Assembly: GCA_002422795.1 (NCBI GenBank)
Contig: DITJ01000040.1
Coordinates: 1 to 26,568 of the forward strand
DNA: 26,568 nt
DNA from: Alphaproteobacteria bacterium UBA6187
GTDB taxonomy: Bacteria; Pseudomonadota; Alphaproteobacteria; Rickettsiales; UBA6187
Direction: 5' to 3'
Part shown: piece after piece, positions 15,678 to 23,438 of the stretch
Layout of the letters: each line of letters begins with the position of its first letter
How positions within the stretch are numbered: position 1 is the stretch's first letter
Position numbers and translations under genes: made by a program
Notes under the pieces: model-generated
The model's input: only the letters and a program-made list of their open reading frames with translations
Told to the model about the DNA's origin: nothing
Database searches by the model: none

Positions 15678-15806
15678 CCTCTCCCTTGAGGGAGAGGGTG
15701 GATTTCTCCAATTTTTCCTTCAAAATTGGTAAGAAATCCGGGTGAGGGGGGCATGTCTCAATAATACAAATCCCCCTCACCCTAACCCTCTCCCTCAGGG
15801 AGAGGG
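15678..15806. repeat. Compound palindromic element upstream of thrS
   Basis: This 129-nt element contains four nested or adjacent inverted repeats: CCTCTCCCT with AGGGAGAGG (15678-15697); GGATTTCT and CCAATTTT with their complements (15700-15739); GGGTGAGGGGG with CCCCCTCACCC (15740-15782); and CCCTCTCCCT with AGGGAGAGGG (15786-15806). It sits in the 305-nt gap 15606-15910. The rest of the gap carries the thrS ribosome-binding site and nothing else I can identify. It could be a bidirectional terminator or a REP-like element. Confidence 0.85.
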
Positions 15807-15910
15807 AATTAGACCGAATCCTTATCGACAGTCGTGTCCAACAGCGGTAGAGGGTTAATTTACTTAATACCCACGTCTTATATTAAAAGACAGTTCATCA
15901 GCTAAAAACA

Positions 15911-16699
15911 CTACTTCCCACTCTCCCGCATTTTCCATAATTCCCTGGCTTTAGCAAGGCGAAGCGTTCTGCCGAAAGCATATACCACACCTTCAATAAA
16001 CCCTTCAATACCTAAAAAGCAATGTCTTTTTATAAAGTAACCTTTTAAAAACCCTGAAAAAGGCTCAAGAATAATCCGAACCGTGGAAGGCCGCCTTCCG
16101 CGCCTGAACATATCTTCTGCCTGCATGGTGGAATAGCGGTTTATTTTCTCAATCGCATGGGCATAAGACCTGAAAGTGCGGTGCAAGGTGGGCGATTTAA
16201 ATTTGTAGACAGGTTCTTTTATACCATCTTTAAGCACTACGGAATCATGCACCGTGCTATCTTTGAATCCAGCATAATCCTTATGGTATATCCTTATTTG
16301 CGTATGTGAGGGGGCAAAAATTCCGGCTTTTGAGGAAAACCTGCTTATATCCTTTATAACAATACTATAGGCTTTATATTTCTGCTCGCCATTTGCAAAT
16401 TCTTTTACTATCTCGTCACGAAGCTGTGGGGTTATTTCTTCATCTGCATCAATATTCAGCAGCCATTTGTTTTTGCATAAACCTTCGCTAAAAACCTTTT
16501 GCGGTCCATAGCCTTTCCAACCATTATAAACAACTGTTGCACCCAGGCTTTTGGCAATTTCTACAGTGTTATCCGTGCTGCCGCTATCTATAACTATAAC
16601 CTCATCCACCCAGCCAATCACGCTTTTTATGGCAAGGGGAACACGATCTTCTTCATCTTGGGTGATTATAAAAACAGAGATAGGGAGCATAGGAAGCAT
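15911..16699 (-). CDS. Glycosyltransferase family 2 (WaaE/KdtX-like)
   Basis: A 262-residue GT-A fold transferase. The start is LPISVFIITQDEEDRVPLAI, then VDEVIVIDSGSTDNT (DSGSTDN at 38-44) and LLNIDADEEI with the metal-binding DAD at 84-86. The C-terminal part with SPTLHRTFRS, IEKINRYSTMQAEDMFRRG and FIEGVVYAFGRTLRLAKARE matches lipopolysaccharide-core enzymes of the WaaE/KdtX type. It would add a sugar to the envelope glycolipid on the cytoplasmic side. Either Met1 or Met4 may be the start; the TTAGGGA-type array touches Met1 and there is no Shine-Dalgarno sequence. Confidence 0.88.
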   Translation of the reverse strand: MLPMLPISVFIITQDEEDRVPLAIKSVIGWVDEVIVIDSGSTDNTVEIAKSLGATVVYNGWKGYGPQKVFSEGLCKNKWLLNIDADEEITPQLRDEIVKEFANGEQKYKAYSIVIKDISRFSSKAGIFAPSHTQIRIYHKDYAGFKDSTVHDSVVLKDGIKEPVYKFKSPTLHRTFRSYAHAIEKINRYSTMQAEDMFRRGRRPSTVRIILEPFSGFLKGYFIKRHCFLGIEGFIEGVVYAFGRTLRLAKARELWKMRESGK

Positions 16700-16882
16700 G
16701 GGATTAGGGATTAGGGATTAGGGATTAGGGATTTTATCAACTAGATATTAAAATGCTACATAAATTTAATTTACTTATAAAAGTATTATAAAAATTTAGC
16801 AGAAGACTTCCCTAATCCCTAATCCCTAATCCCTAATCCCTAATCCCTAATCCCTAATCCCTAATCCCTAATCCCTAATCCC
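16700..16882. repeat. Inverted heptad array G (GGGATTA type) between the two glycosyltransferases
   Basis: The left arm at 16700-16733 is GGGATTA four times plus six bases. The right arm at 16810-16882 is CCCTAAT ten times plus CCC, all perfect. The spacer is 76 nt and AT-rich. The left arm touches the ATG of the family 2 glycosyltransferase and the right arm ends six bases before the stop of the next gene. The unit happens to resemble eukaryotic telomere repeats, but the setting is internal. Confidence 0.95.
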
Positions 16883-16888
16883 ATTACC

Positions 16889-18511
16889 TTACTTCTTCCC
16901 CAACACTTCCTTATAAACAGCAAATGTTCTCTTAACCATACTTTCCATTGAAAAATTATCTTCAATATTTTTTCGTGCTTTAGTAATTATTTCTTTTCTC
17001 TTATTTACTCCTACATTCAGCACTTCTTTCAAGGTCTTTGCAAAACCTTCTACATCATTAGGTTTTACAAGCCAGCCAGTTTCACCATCAATAACGGTTT
17101 CGCAAGAGCCGCCAAGATTGGTTGCAACTACCATTTTTTCCATAGCCTGCCCTTCTATTGCAACGCGCCCGAATGCCTCAGGCTTTACTGACGAAGATAT
17201 AACTATATCAGAAAGGCTATATAATGCTGGCATATCCTTTATCTCGCCAATCATTCGTACTTTATGGAACAAGCCTTTTTCCTTCACCTGCTTTTCAAGC
17301 TCTTTGTAGTATTTTTGATGCTTCTTATCATATCCGGCAAGGATACAGACAAATTTTTCATCCTTTATCAATGAAAGTGCATCTATTAAATATGATTGCC
17401 CTTTCCACCTAGCAAATCTTCCAGGCAGCAATATTACCGGCACATCCAGTTCAATGCTGAAATGCGCGGCCATATTTATAATTCTTATTTTATGGACTTT
17501 ATCCCTGGTGAATTGGTCAAGGTCTACGCCCCTTGGTATCAATTTCACTTTTTTTGCATCAACATGGTAATCTTTTATTACATGCTCTTTAATGAAATTT
17601 GATATTGCAATCACCACTTCACCCTTAGTCATCACCGAGTTATAAAGCTTTTTCAGTGGGTTATTATATGAATAAGATCCATGAAAAGTAGTAATAAAAC
17701 GACACTTGGCTTTCTTTGCTGCAAAATAAGCGCTCCATGCCGGGGCACGTGACCGTGCATGCACTATATTAACATTATATTCTTTAATGATATTCCTGAT
17801 GCGTTTTATATTGCCGATAATGGTGAATGGATTTTTAGTGGCAAGCGGTAAAAATATATGTTTTACCCCTGCATTTTCAAGCTGCCCCACCAAGTTTCCG
17901 CCATTTGATGTAACTATCATTTTATAACCAAGCTGTACCCCGGCTTTTGCAATTTCAATTGTACCACGCTCTACCCCACCTGATTTAAGTTCCGGCAGAA
18001 CCTGCAATATTACGGGTGATTTACCTGCTACCTTAAGGCTTTCCAAAGTTACTTCAGTTGTTTTATTATTTTTTGGAGCAGTTGCTTTTTCTTCCGCCTT
18101 CTCTGGCTTCGCGGTTTCTTTCTTTGGCTTTTCTTCTTTCTTTTCAGCCTTTTCTATTGGCTTCTTTACTGCTGTTTTTGTAGGTTTTTCTTCTATGATT
18201 ACAGGCTTTTCATCAAAAAGGAAATCCTGCTGCACTTCCTGCACTTGCACTTTCTTTGTTACCGCTTTTGCAGTTGAGGCTTTTTTTACCGCAGGTTTTT
18301 TATCCTTCAAATTCTTTTCAGGAGCGGCTTTTGCTTTTTGTTTAGTGATTGCTTTATTTTTTGGTAATTCTTTGGCGATTTCATTCTTTTTTGGAATGGC
18401 TTTTTCTACAGGCTTACTTTTACTACCTGTCGTTACATCCTTTTCTTTAGCTTTACTTTTTGCTTTAGTAGTTTTAGTTTTAATCTCGTCACCTGTCTTA
18501 TCTTTACTCAT
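16889..18511 (-). CDS. Family 4 glycosyltransferase with a long Lys/Ala-rich N-terminal extension
   Basis: A 540-residue protein. Residues 1 to about 160 are low complexity, rich in Lys, Ala, Glu and Thr with histone-H1-like patches (KAKSKAKEK, KKPAVKKASTAKAVTKK, EKKEEKPKKETAKPEKAEEK). The catalytic part starts near 165: VILQVLPELKSGGVERGTIEIA, then NIVHARSRAPAWSAYFAAKK, ITTFHGSY, PRGVDLDQF, LLPGRFARWKGQ and the PEAFGRVAIEGQ motif with the two Glu of the GT4 retaining family. It is the alphaproteobacterial LPS/O-antigen-type transferase. GGATAGG just before the ATG supports the start. The tail may bind nucleic acid, ribosome or acidic membrane lipid; the sequence cannot say which. Confidence 0.88.
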   Translation of the reverse strand: MSKDKTGDEIKTKTTKAKSKAKEKDVTTGSKSKPVEKAIPKKNEIAKELPKNKAITKQKAKAAPEKNLKDKKPAVKKASTAKAVTKKVQVQEVQQDFLFDEKPVIIEEKPTKTAVKKPIEKAEKKEEKPKKETAKPEKAEEKATAPKNNKTTEVTLESLKVAGKSPVILQVLPELKSGGVERGTIEIAKAGVQLGYKMIVTSNGGNLVGQLENAGVKHIFLPLATKNPFTIIGNIKRIRNIIKEYNVNIVHARSRAPAWSAYFAAKKAKCRFITTFHGSYSYNNPLKKLYNSVMTKGEVVIAISNFIKEHVIKDYHVDAKKVKLIPRGVDLDQFTRDKVHKIRIINMAAHFSIELDVPVILLPGRFARWKGQSYLIDALSLIKDEKFVCILAGYDKKHQKYYKELEKQVKEKGLFHKVRMIGEIKDMPALYSLSDIVISSSVKPEAFGRVAIEGQAMEKMVVATNLGGSCETVIDGETGWLVKPNDVEGFAKTLKEVLNVGVNKRKEIITKARKNIEDNFSMESMVKRTFAVYKEVLGKK

Positions 18512-18534
18512 AACCTATCCATAGTTAAAAAAGA

Positions 18535-19332
18535 ATGGAAGATAGTCCGCAAAAGTTGCATCTACCTGATAATAAATTTATCGCTTATCACAAGCATGAA
18601 GGCAAGCAAAATCATCCTTTTGTTATATTTTTAGGTGGTTTTATGTCTGACATGTCTGGCATAAAAGCAACTTCTCTAGAAAAGTTCTGCAAAAACAAAG
18701 GTTATAGCTTCATACGTTTTGATTATTTCGGCCATGGACAATCCAGCTTAGAATTTACCGATTGTACTATCAGCACCTGGAAACAGAATGTGCTTGATGT
18801 AATTGACAACCTGACATCAGGCAAACAAATCCTTATCGGCTCCAGCATGGGTGGCTGGCTTATGATACTAGCTGCGCTTGCAAGGCCTGAGCGCATAGCC
18901 GCGCTTATAGGAATTGCATCTGCACCTGATTTCACCGAAGAATTAATATGGGAACAAATGAACCAAACGCAACAAGCCCAATTGCTGGAGAAAGGAATTT
19001 ATAATTTAAGCTCTGAATATGGAGAAGCACCTTATCCTATTACCTTGGATTTAATTGAGGATGGTAGGAAGCATTTATTGCTTAAAGTGGCGGATAATTC
19101 CAATAACGACTCACCATTCACCATTCACGACTCACAACTTCCTATCCGCCTTATCCACGGCCTTAAAGATAAAGATGTGCCAAGCTCCTGGACAACCCGC
19201 ATGGCCAGAATTATCAACTCCAACAATATCAAAGTAAACCTTGTGGAAAATGGCGACCACAGGATGTCCACGCCAGAAAATATTAAATTACTATGCGATA
19301 CACTGGAAGAAGTAGCTGGCTTAATCAAATAA
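18535..19332 (+). CDS. Alpha/beta hydrolase (serine esterase/thioesterase type)
   Basis: A 265-residue alpha/beta hydrolase. FVIFLGGFMSDMSGIKA fits the oxyanion region, RFDYFGHGQS follows, and the nucleophile elbow is GSSMGGW with Ser104. LIHGLKDKDVP supplies the acid and NGDHRMS the His. The layout resembles small ABHD10/YchK-like esterases common in alphaproteobacteria, substrate unknown. A heptad array at 19107-19134 lies in the coding sequence and lengthens the stretch between HLLL and PIRLIHG by about ten residues compared with what I expect. It is divergent from the glycosyltransferase, 23 nt away, and lacks a strong Shine-Dalgarno sequence. Confidence 0.88.
   Translation: MEDSPQKLHLPDNKFIAYHKHEGKQNHPFVIFLGGFMSDMSGIKATSLEKFCKNKGYSFIRFDYFGHGQSSLEFTDCTISTWKQNVLDVIDNLTSGKQILIGSSMGGWLMILAALARPERIAALIGIASAPDFTEELIWEQMNQTQQAQLLEKGIYNLSSEYGEAPYPITLDLIEDGRKHLLLKVADNSNNDSPFTIHDSQLPIRLIHGLKDKDVPSSWTTRMARIINSNNIKVNLVENGDHRMSTPENIKLLCDTLEEVAGLIK
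19107..19134 (+). repeat. Heptad array H inside the alpha/beta hydrolase gene
   Basis: There are four contiguous 7-nt units in the order CGACTCA, CCATTCA, CCATTCA, CGACTCA. They encode DSPFTIHDS. There is no inverted partner nearby. The period of 7 matches the intergenic arrays, so the same process appears to have struck a coding region without breaking it. Confidence 0.75.
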
Positions 19333-19418
19333 ATTCCTAACCAGGGCATTCAAAACCAAGAAAGAGAATTTGTAGCAAATCTTACTCGTCTCGGTGAGCC
19401 TTTTGTAATGATAACGCG

Positions 19419-20663
19419 CTATCCGTCCCTATCAGTAGAAACCACGGTCTTGCGCAACTTCTTCGAACATGATGTAACTGAAACTACCACCAATGTGCCT
19501 ATACCGCCAAAAATTATTGAAGGAACCAGACCAAATAGTTTTGCAGCAACACCAGATTCAAACGCGCCTATCTCATTGGATGATATAATAAACATACTAT
19601 TTACCGCAGATACGCGCCCGCGCATATTATCTGGCACAAGCAACTGCATTAATGTGCTGCGTACCACCATGCTTACACTATCAAATGCACCGCTTAATAC
19701 CAGGAAGAAAATGGAAACCGCGAATACTGTACTCATGCCGAAACCTATCATGGAAAAGCCAAACCCGGCAATTGCATATAAAAGCACCGTTGCCTTAATG
19801 GTTTTAAGCGGCCTTACGGCAAGGAAAAGCGCGGTGCATATAGAACCTATTGCAGGCGCCGCTCTTAGCATACCCAGCCCTTCTGAGCCAACATGCAGGA
19901 CTTTATCGGCAATGGCCGGAAGCATGGCAGTTGCACCGCCAAATAACACTGCAAACATATCAAGCGCCATAATGGAAAGTAATACATTATTAGTTAAAAT
20001 AAATTTCCAGCCTTCTTTTATACTTTGCACAGCAGGTGCGCTTTTTTCGCTGCGGCGAAACTGGCGATGGTGATTACTGATAGCAGAAATCATTACAAAA
20101 GCGATACTCATTAAAATCACCGGCAATAACCAGGCAATTTGCACCCCATAGCCGCCATAAATCAAGCCTGCAACCGCAGGGCCTGTGATAGCCGCAACCT
20201 GGAATCCGCTGGTCATCCACGCGGAAGCTGCCGCAATTTTCTCACGCGGGATTATTTGTGGCAACAGGCTGAACGATGAAGGCATTATAAAACTACGCGC
20301 AAGCCCTGATATAAAAATACCGGCAAATATCCAGTGGATTAGTTTTCCAAATGGTATGGGAATTATGCCGCCTGCAAACAGCAGAAGGAAAAGTGTGTTT
20401 AAGGCAATTGTGCCTATACACATGCGGAATACAAAATGCGGACGGCTGATATCAACCACATGCCCGGCAAATAAAGCACAGGCAATGGCAGGCACTGCCT
20501 CTACCAATCCTACAAGCCCAAGCATTAATAGATCACCTGTAAGGGAGTAAATCTGCCAGCCAACAATAACAGCTTGCGCTTGTAGCGCCATTATCCCGAA
20601 AATACGAGTGATTAATAATAAGCGGAAATCCCGGTTGCGCAGGACATCGAAGGATAGGGACAT
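19419..20663 (-). CDS. MFS transporter (EntS-like exporter)
   Basis: A 414-residue protein with about 12 hydrophobic helices. The N-terminus LRNRDFRLLLITRIFGIMALQAQAVIVGWQIYSL and the cytoplasmic loop VDISRPHFVFRM fit the MFS_3/EntS group, as do RGRVSAVNSMFI and GPAVAGLIYGGYG. These proteins are drug or siderophore exporters. No siderophore gene is near, so the substrate is open. The gene is convergent with the hydrolase (86 nt between stops, no strong terminator seen). There is no Shine-Dalgarno sequence before the ATG at 20663. Confidence 0.88.
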   Translation of the reverse strand: MSLSFDVLRNRDFRLLLITRIFGIMALQAQAVIVGWQIYSLTGDLLMLGLVGLVEAVPAIACALFAGHVVDISRPHFVFRMCIGTIALNTLFLLLFAGGIIPIPFGKLIHWIFAGIFISGLARSFIMPSSFSLLPQIIPREKIAAASAWMTSGFQVAAITGPAVAGLIYGGYGVQIAWLLPVILMSIAFVMISAISNHHRQFRRSEKSAPAVQSIKEGWKFILTNNVLLSIMALDMFAVLFGGATAMLPAIADKVLHVGSEGLGMLRAAPAIGSICTALFLAVRPLKTIKATVLLYAIAGFGFSMIGFGMSTVFAVSIFFLVLSGAFDSVSMVVRSTLMQLLVPDNMRGRVSAVNSMFIISSNEIGAFESGVAAKLFGLVPSIIFGGIGTLVVVSVTSCSKKLRKTVVSTDRDG

Positions 20664-20719
20664 GAGCGTAAATTCTTAAAATTAAGCAGTTTATTTAACC
20701 AGGTTTCAAATCAATAACA

Positions 20720-20860
20720 TCACCATTCTTGCCTTAGCTTGCGCTGAAATTCCACAGCATTCTTTTTATTCTTTTTCCAGATACCAAAGGATTTTACCGT
20801 ATCAATATCTTTTTTCTTTAGAAAAATACCTACTGCTTTTAATATTATCATAATCCTCAT
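20720..20860 (-). CDS. 46-residue basic small protein, unknown
   Basis: The minus strand has a strong AAGGAG five bases before an ATG at 20858-20860, opening 46 codons to a TGA at 20720-20722. The protein starts with a hydrophobic segment (MRIMIILKAVGIFL) and continues as a basic tail (KKKDIDTVKSFGIWKKNKK, then NAVEFQRKLRQEW). It could be a membrane-associated peptide. The good ribosome-binding site and the charge pattern speak for a real gene, but I do not recognise a family. Its neighbours are the MFS start 56 nt downstream and a palindromic element upstream. Confidence 0.6.
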   Translation of the reverse strand: MRIMIILKAVGIFLKKKDIDTVKSFGIWKKNKKNAVEFQRKLRQEW

Positions 20861-20934
20861 AATAACTCCTTAGGTAGCGTACACTTTGTAACCATAGTAT
20901 TTCAAGTTTTGAAGTTGCCACTCCGTCATTGCGA

Positions 20935-21033
20935 GCAGCAAAGCTGCGTGGCAATCCATACGGTGTAACAACAAACTACGTACTTATAGTTAAATCGTAT
21001 GGATTGCCACACCACTTCGTGGTTCGCAATGAC
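20935..21033. repeat. Palindromic element of the GTCATTGCGA family, intergenic copy
   Basis: The 99-nt element starts GTCATTGCGA and ends TCGCAATGAC. The inner arms GGCAATCCATAC (20950-20961) and GTATGGATTGCC (20997-21008) are perfect complements. The same terminal and inner motifs are present in addB at 7493-7608. It lies ten bases from the csp stop codon and may double as a terminator. Confidence 0.9.
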
Positions 21034-21043
21034 AGATAGATAC

Positions 21044-21256
21044 TCAACCAATCTCCTGCAAATCCACAGCGGATTTTTTGCCATTCTTCGGGTTTTCTGC
21101 AAGCCTGAAGCTTATTTTTTGACCTGGTTCCAGCATATCAAGGCCAGCTTCTTCTACCGTGGAAATATGCAAGAATATATCCTCCCCGCCACTATCGGGG
21201 ATTATAAAACCGAATCCTTTTTCAGGATTAAACCACTTTATTTTACCTGTTTGCAT
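21044..21256 (-). CDS. Cold-shock domain protein
   Basis: A 70-residue single cold-shock domain protein, the usual length. RNP1 is KGFGFI and RNP2 is DIFLHIS. MQTGKIKWFNPEKGFGFI is the family start, so I chose the ATG at 21256, which has GGGA seven bases upstream, over two upstream in-frame starts (21262, and a TTG at 21268). It binds single-stranded RNA or DNA and melts RNA structure. The stop of ppx lies 12 nt upstream, so it is probably the last gene of the ppk1-higBA-ppx transcript. Cold induction cannot be judged from this sequence. Confidence 0.93.
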   Translation of the reverse strand: MQTGKIKWFNPEKGFGFIIPDSGGEDIFLHISTVEEAGLDMLEPGQKISFRLAENPKNGKKSAVDLQEIG

Positions 21257-21268
21257 TTTCATTCCCAA

Positions 21269-22750
21269 TCACAAACTAATCTTAACTTTTGCCTTCACAC
21301 TCATTGCTTCGGCAAGGTTTTTCAAACGCTTTTCTACAGTCTCCCCGGCAAGGGTAGTAAAATCTTTAGTAAAAGAAAGCTGCACCTTTTCATTGTGAAG
21401 TTTTATAGGCATATATTCCAGTGTGCCAGGGCAACTTGCTGAAATGCTGCGTGCAAGCCGCATAGCGCAGCCGAGTATATGTGCTTTACGTGCGTTATCT
21501 TCATCGAGAAGCGGCTCCATTGCCGCTAAAATATCTTCATCTGGATGAGTACGGTAACGGCAATATAATGCTTTGGCAATAAATAACCTTTCCTTGTGGT
21601 TAATGCCTACAAGTGATGAATCTAAAATACGCCTGTAAGCAAGTTCACCTTTATATTCTGTATTTTCATAGCAGGATATTTCGCTTAAAATACAAGAGGC
21701 CAGCACCAGGCGCGGATCAATTTTATTTTCACCAGTTAGAATCGGGGCAACCCATTTTGCCAATTCATAACCATATTGCGGAGTGCGCAACACCAGCCGC
21801 ATTATTTCGGTGGCACCGCATATAAGCGGATCAAGTTCTTTAATATCATCAGATAATTTATCAAACAACAAACCTTCCCTTATGCCGGTTGCGGAAAAGA
21901 TAAAATCTTTCGGCTTGCCGGTTTCGATAATACGCATGGCAATAAGCGCGGCATAAGGCAGGAAATCCATACGTTTCTTAGGAATCCCCGGAATTTTTTG
22001 CAATGCAGAGGACGACATGCGCGAAATAACTTCCAAAGTAGCATAAAATTCTTTTGCATCTATCTTAAGGTTATGAATTACCTTTAAAGGGTAATTTTTG
22101 CGCGCAGAATGAATTTTTGCCATGTTACGGAATGCACCGCCTACCGCGTAGAAATTTTGTCCATTAAGCTTTTTAAAAGGAAATTGCGCAAAACAACTAT
22201 CTATTGCCGCAAGATAATCCCTGCGGGCATTTTTTCCAGCAGTATCAACACGAAGCGGGCCAATAGGGAATGAATAGCCTTTCCCGGTTTTAGTGCCGTT
22301 TACTTCAATAAGCTCCAGGCTACCGCCTCCTAAATCTCCCACCACGCCGCGAGTATCATTAATTGAGGAAACCACGCCAAGCCCGGCATATTCCGCCTCA
22401 ATTTCACCTGATAATACAGTTATTTTTACTTTATGCTTTGTTTCAAGTTTTTTAACAAATTTCTTTCCATCAGTTGCATCGCGCACTGCTGATGTTGCAA
22501 CTATATTAACCTTTTTTATACCCATTATGCGGGTAAGCTTTACAAACCTTGCCACAGTTTCATTGGCGGATATAACACCTTCGGGGCTTAGTGCGCCAGT
22601 CTGGTTCATGCCGCGTGCCAGCCCGCATAGCATTTTTTCATTAAACAGGGCGGAAGGTGCGCGCTTCTTTCCATCATATATTACCAGGCGCACGGAGTTC
22701 GAGCCTATATCAATTACAGCAACCGGGTTTGGTGATTCTTTAAAGGGCAT
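21269..22750 (-). CDS. ppx: Exopolyphosphatase / pppGpp phosphohydrolase family
   Basis: A 493-residue ASKHA-fold protein. The phosphate-binding loops are VAVIDIGSNSVRLVIYDG near residue 10 and GVVGDLGGGSLELIEV near residue 135, with VATSAVRDATDG and EIEAEYAGLGV between them, as in Ppx/GppA. The long C-terminal part is helical and HD-like. It removes phosphate from polyphosphate ends and may act on pppGpp. Co-location with ppk1 supports the polyphosphate role. Heptads (GTTATTA type) touch the ATG at 22750 and no Shine-Dalgarno sequence is seen. Confidence 0.92.
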   Translation of the reverse strand: MPFKESPNPVAVIDIGSNSVRLVIYDGKKRAPSALFNEKMLCGLARGMNQTGALSPEGVISANETVARFVKLTRIMGIKKVNIVATSAVRDATDGKKFVKKLETKHKVKITVLSGEIEAEYAGLGVVSSINDTRGVVGDLGGGSLELIEVNGTKTGKGYSFPIGPLRVDTAGKNARRDYLAAIDSCFAQFPFKKLNGQNFYAVGGAFRNMAKIHSARKNYPLKVIHNLKIDAKEFYATLEVISRMSSSALQKIPGIPKKRMDFLPYAALIAMRIIETGKPKDFIFSATGIREGLLFDKLSDDIKELDPLICGATEIMRLVLRTPQYGYELAKWVAPILTGENKIDPRLVLASCILSEISCYENTEYKGELAYRRILDSSLVGINHKERLFIAKALYCRYRTHPDEDILAAMEPLLDEDNARKAHILGCAMRLARSISASCPGTLEYMPIKLHNEKVQLSFTKDFTTLAGETVEKRLKNLAEAMSVKAKVKISL

Positions 22751-22778
22751 GTTTATAGTTATCAGTTATTAGTTATTT
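22751..22778. repeat. Single heptad array J (GTTATTA type) between higA and ppx
   Basis: Four 7-nt units GTTTATA, GTTATCA, GTTATTA, GTTATTT run from the ppx ATG towards the higA stop at 22783. No inverted partner is present in the 32-nt gap, so this is a one-armed version of the intergenic arrays. The unit resembles that of array A. Confidence 0.75.
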
Positions 22779-22782
22779 GCGG

Positions 22783-23103
22783 TTAGAGCGAGTCGTGTGG
22801 CTGTATATCAGCACAAAGATTATAAGGCACTATAAAAGAAAATTCAGCTTTCATAGAGCGCTTTGCTTCCATAGTTTCATAAGCGTTTTGTAGTCGCAAG
22901 AAGTAGCCATCAGAAAGACTAAAAAATTTGCATAGACGCAGATCTGTATCTGCTGTAATAGCACGCTCCCCCTTAATAATAGCATGGATACGGTTGCGCG
23001 GAACATTAATGTTATCTGCAAGATGGTTCTGGCTCATGCCTATTTCTTCCAGGAATTCATGTTTCAGAATTTCACCAGGATGTGGGTTATGTAATTTTTT
23101 CAT
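22783..23103 (-). CDS. higA: HigA-type antitoxin (XRE family)
   Basis: A 106-residue protein beginning HNPHPGEILKHEFLEEIGMSQ, the HigA signature, then a helix-turn-helix at about residues 23-48 (SQNHLADNINVPRNRIHAIIKGER). It would bind and silence the toxin and repress the pair. AAGG eight bases before the ATG supports the start. It follows higB by 14 nt, in the toxin-first order of higBA. It is followed by ppx on the same strand. Confidence 0.93.
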   Translation of the reverse strand: MKKLHNPHPGEILKHEFLEEIGMSQNHLADNINVPRNRIHAIIKGERAITADTDLRLCKFFSLSDGYFLRLQNAYETMEAKRSMKAEFSFIVPYNLCADIQPHDSL

Positions 23104-23117
23104 TTTTATGACCTTTT

Positions 23118-23399
23118 TTAGTGATAATCTATAATTTCCACTTCATATACTTCATTATCTAACCACTTAAAGCATATACGCCACTGATTGTTAATTCTTA
23201 TACTCATTTGCCCCTTCCTATCCCCTTTTAAATATTCAAAATGGTTACTGGCAGGGCTTTTTAAATCTTCTATATTTAAGGATACATCAAGCTGGCGAAG
23301 TTTTCTAAGTGCCCTATCCTGGATATCTACCGGAAGCTTACGGCTTGCTTCACCTTCCCATATTTTCCTTGTTTCTTTACACTTAAAGGTTTTTATCAC
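23118..23399 (-). CDS. higB: HigB-type toxin (RelE superfamily)
   Basis: A 93-residue protein with IKTFKCKETRKIWEGE, then ALRKLRQLDVS, LKSPASNHFEYLKGDRKG and SIRINNQWRICFKW, the pattern of HigB-like RelE-fold ribosome-dependent mRNA interferases. The start is GTG, with AGGAG eight bases upstream. Length and motifs are intact, so the toxin is probably active. It sits 39 nt after ppk1 on the same strand, unusual for a HigBA pair, and may be transcribed both from its own promoter and by read-through from ppk1. Confidence 0.93.
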   Translation of the reverse strand: MIKTFKCKETRKIWEGEASRKLPVDIQDRALRKLRQLDVSLNIEDLKSPASNHFEYLKGDRKGQMSIRINNQWRICFKWLDNEVYEVEIIDYH

Positions 23400-23438
23400 C
23401 TTCCTAACTCCTGATTATACAGTGGTACGTGATATGTA

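Noticed and set aside
16810..16882. CRISPR array or chromosome-end telomere (CCCTAAT repeats)
   Set aside because: The units are 7 nt with no spacers between them, and genes run on both sides, so it is neither CRISPR nor a linear chromosome end.
19408..20073. 221-codon plus-strand frame over the MFS gene
   Set aside because: Antisense shadow of a long hydrophobic coding sequence; Ser/Thr/Pro-rich with no motif.
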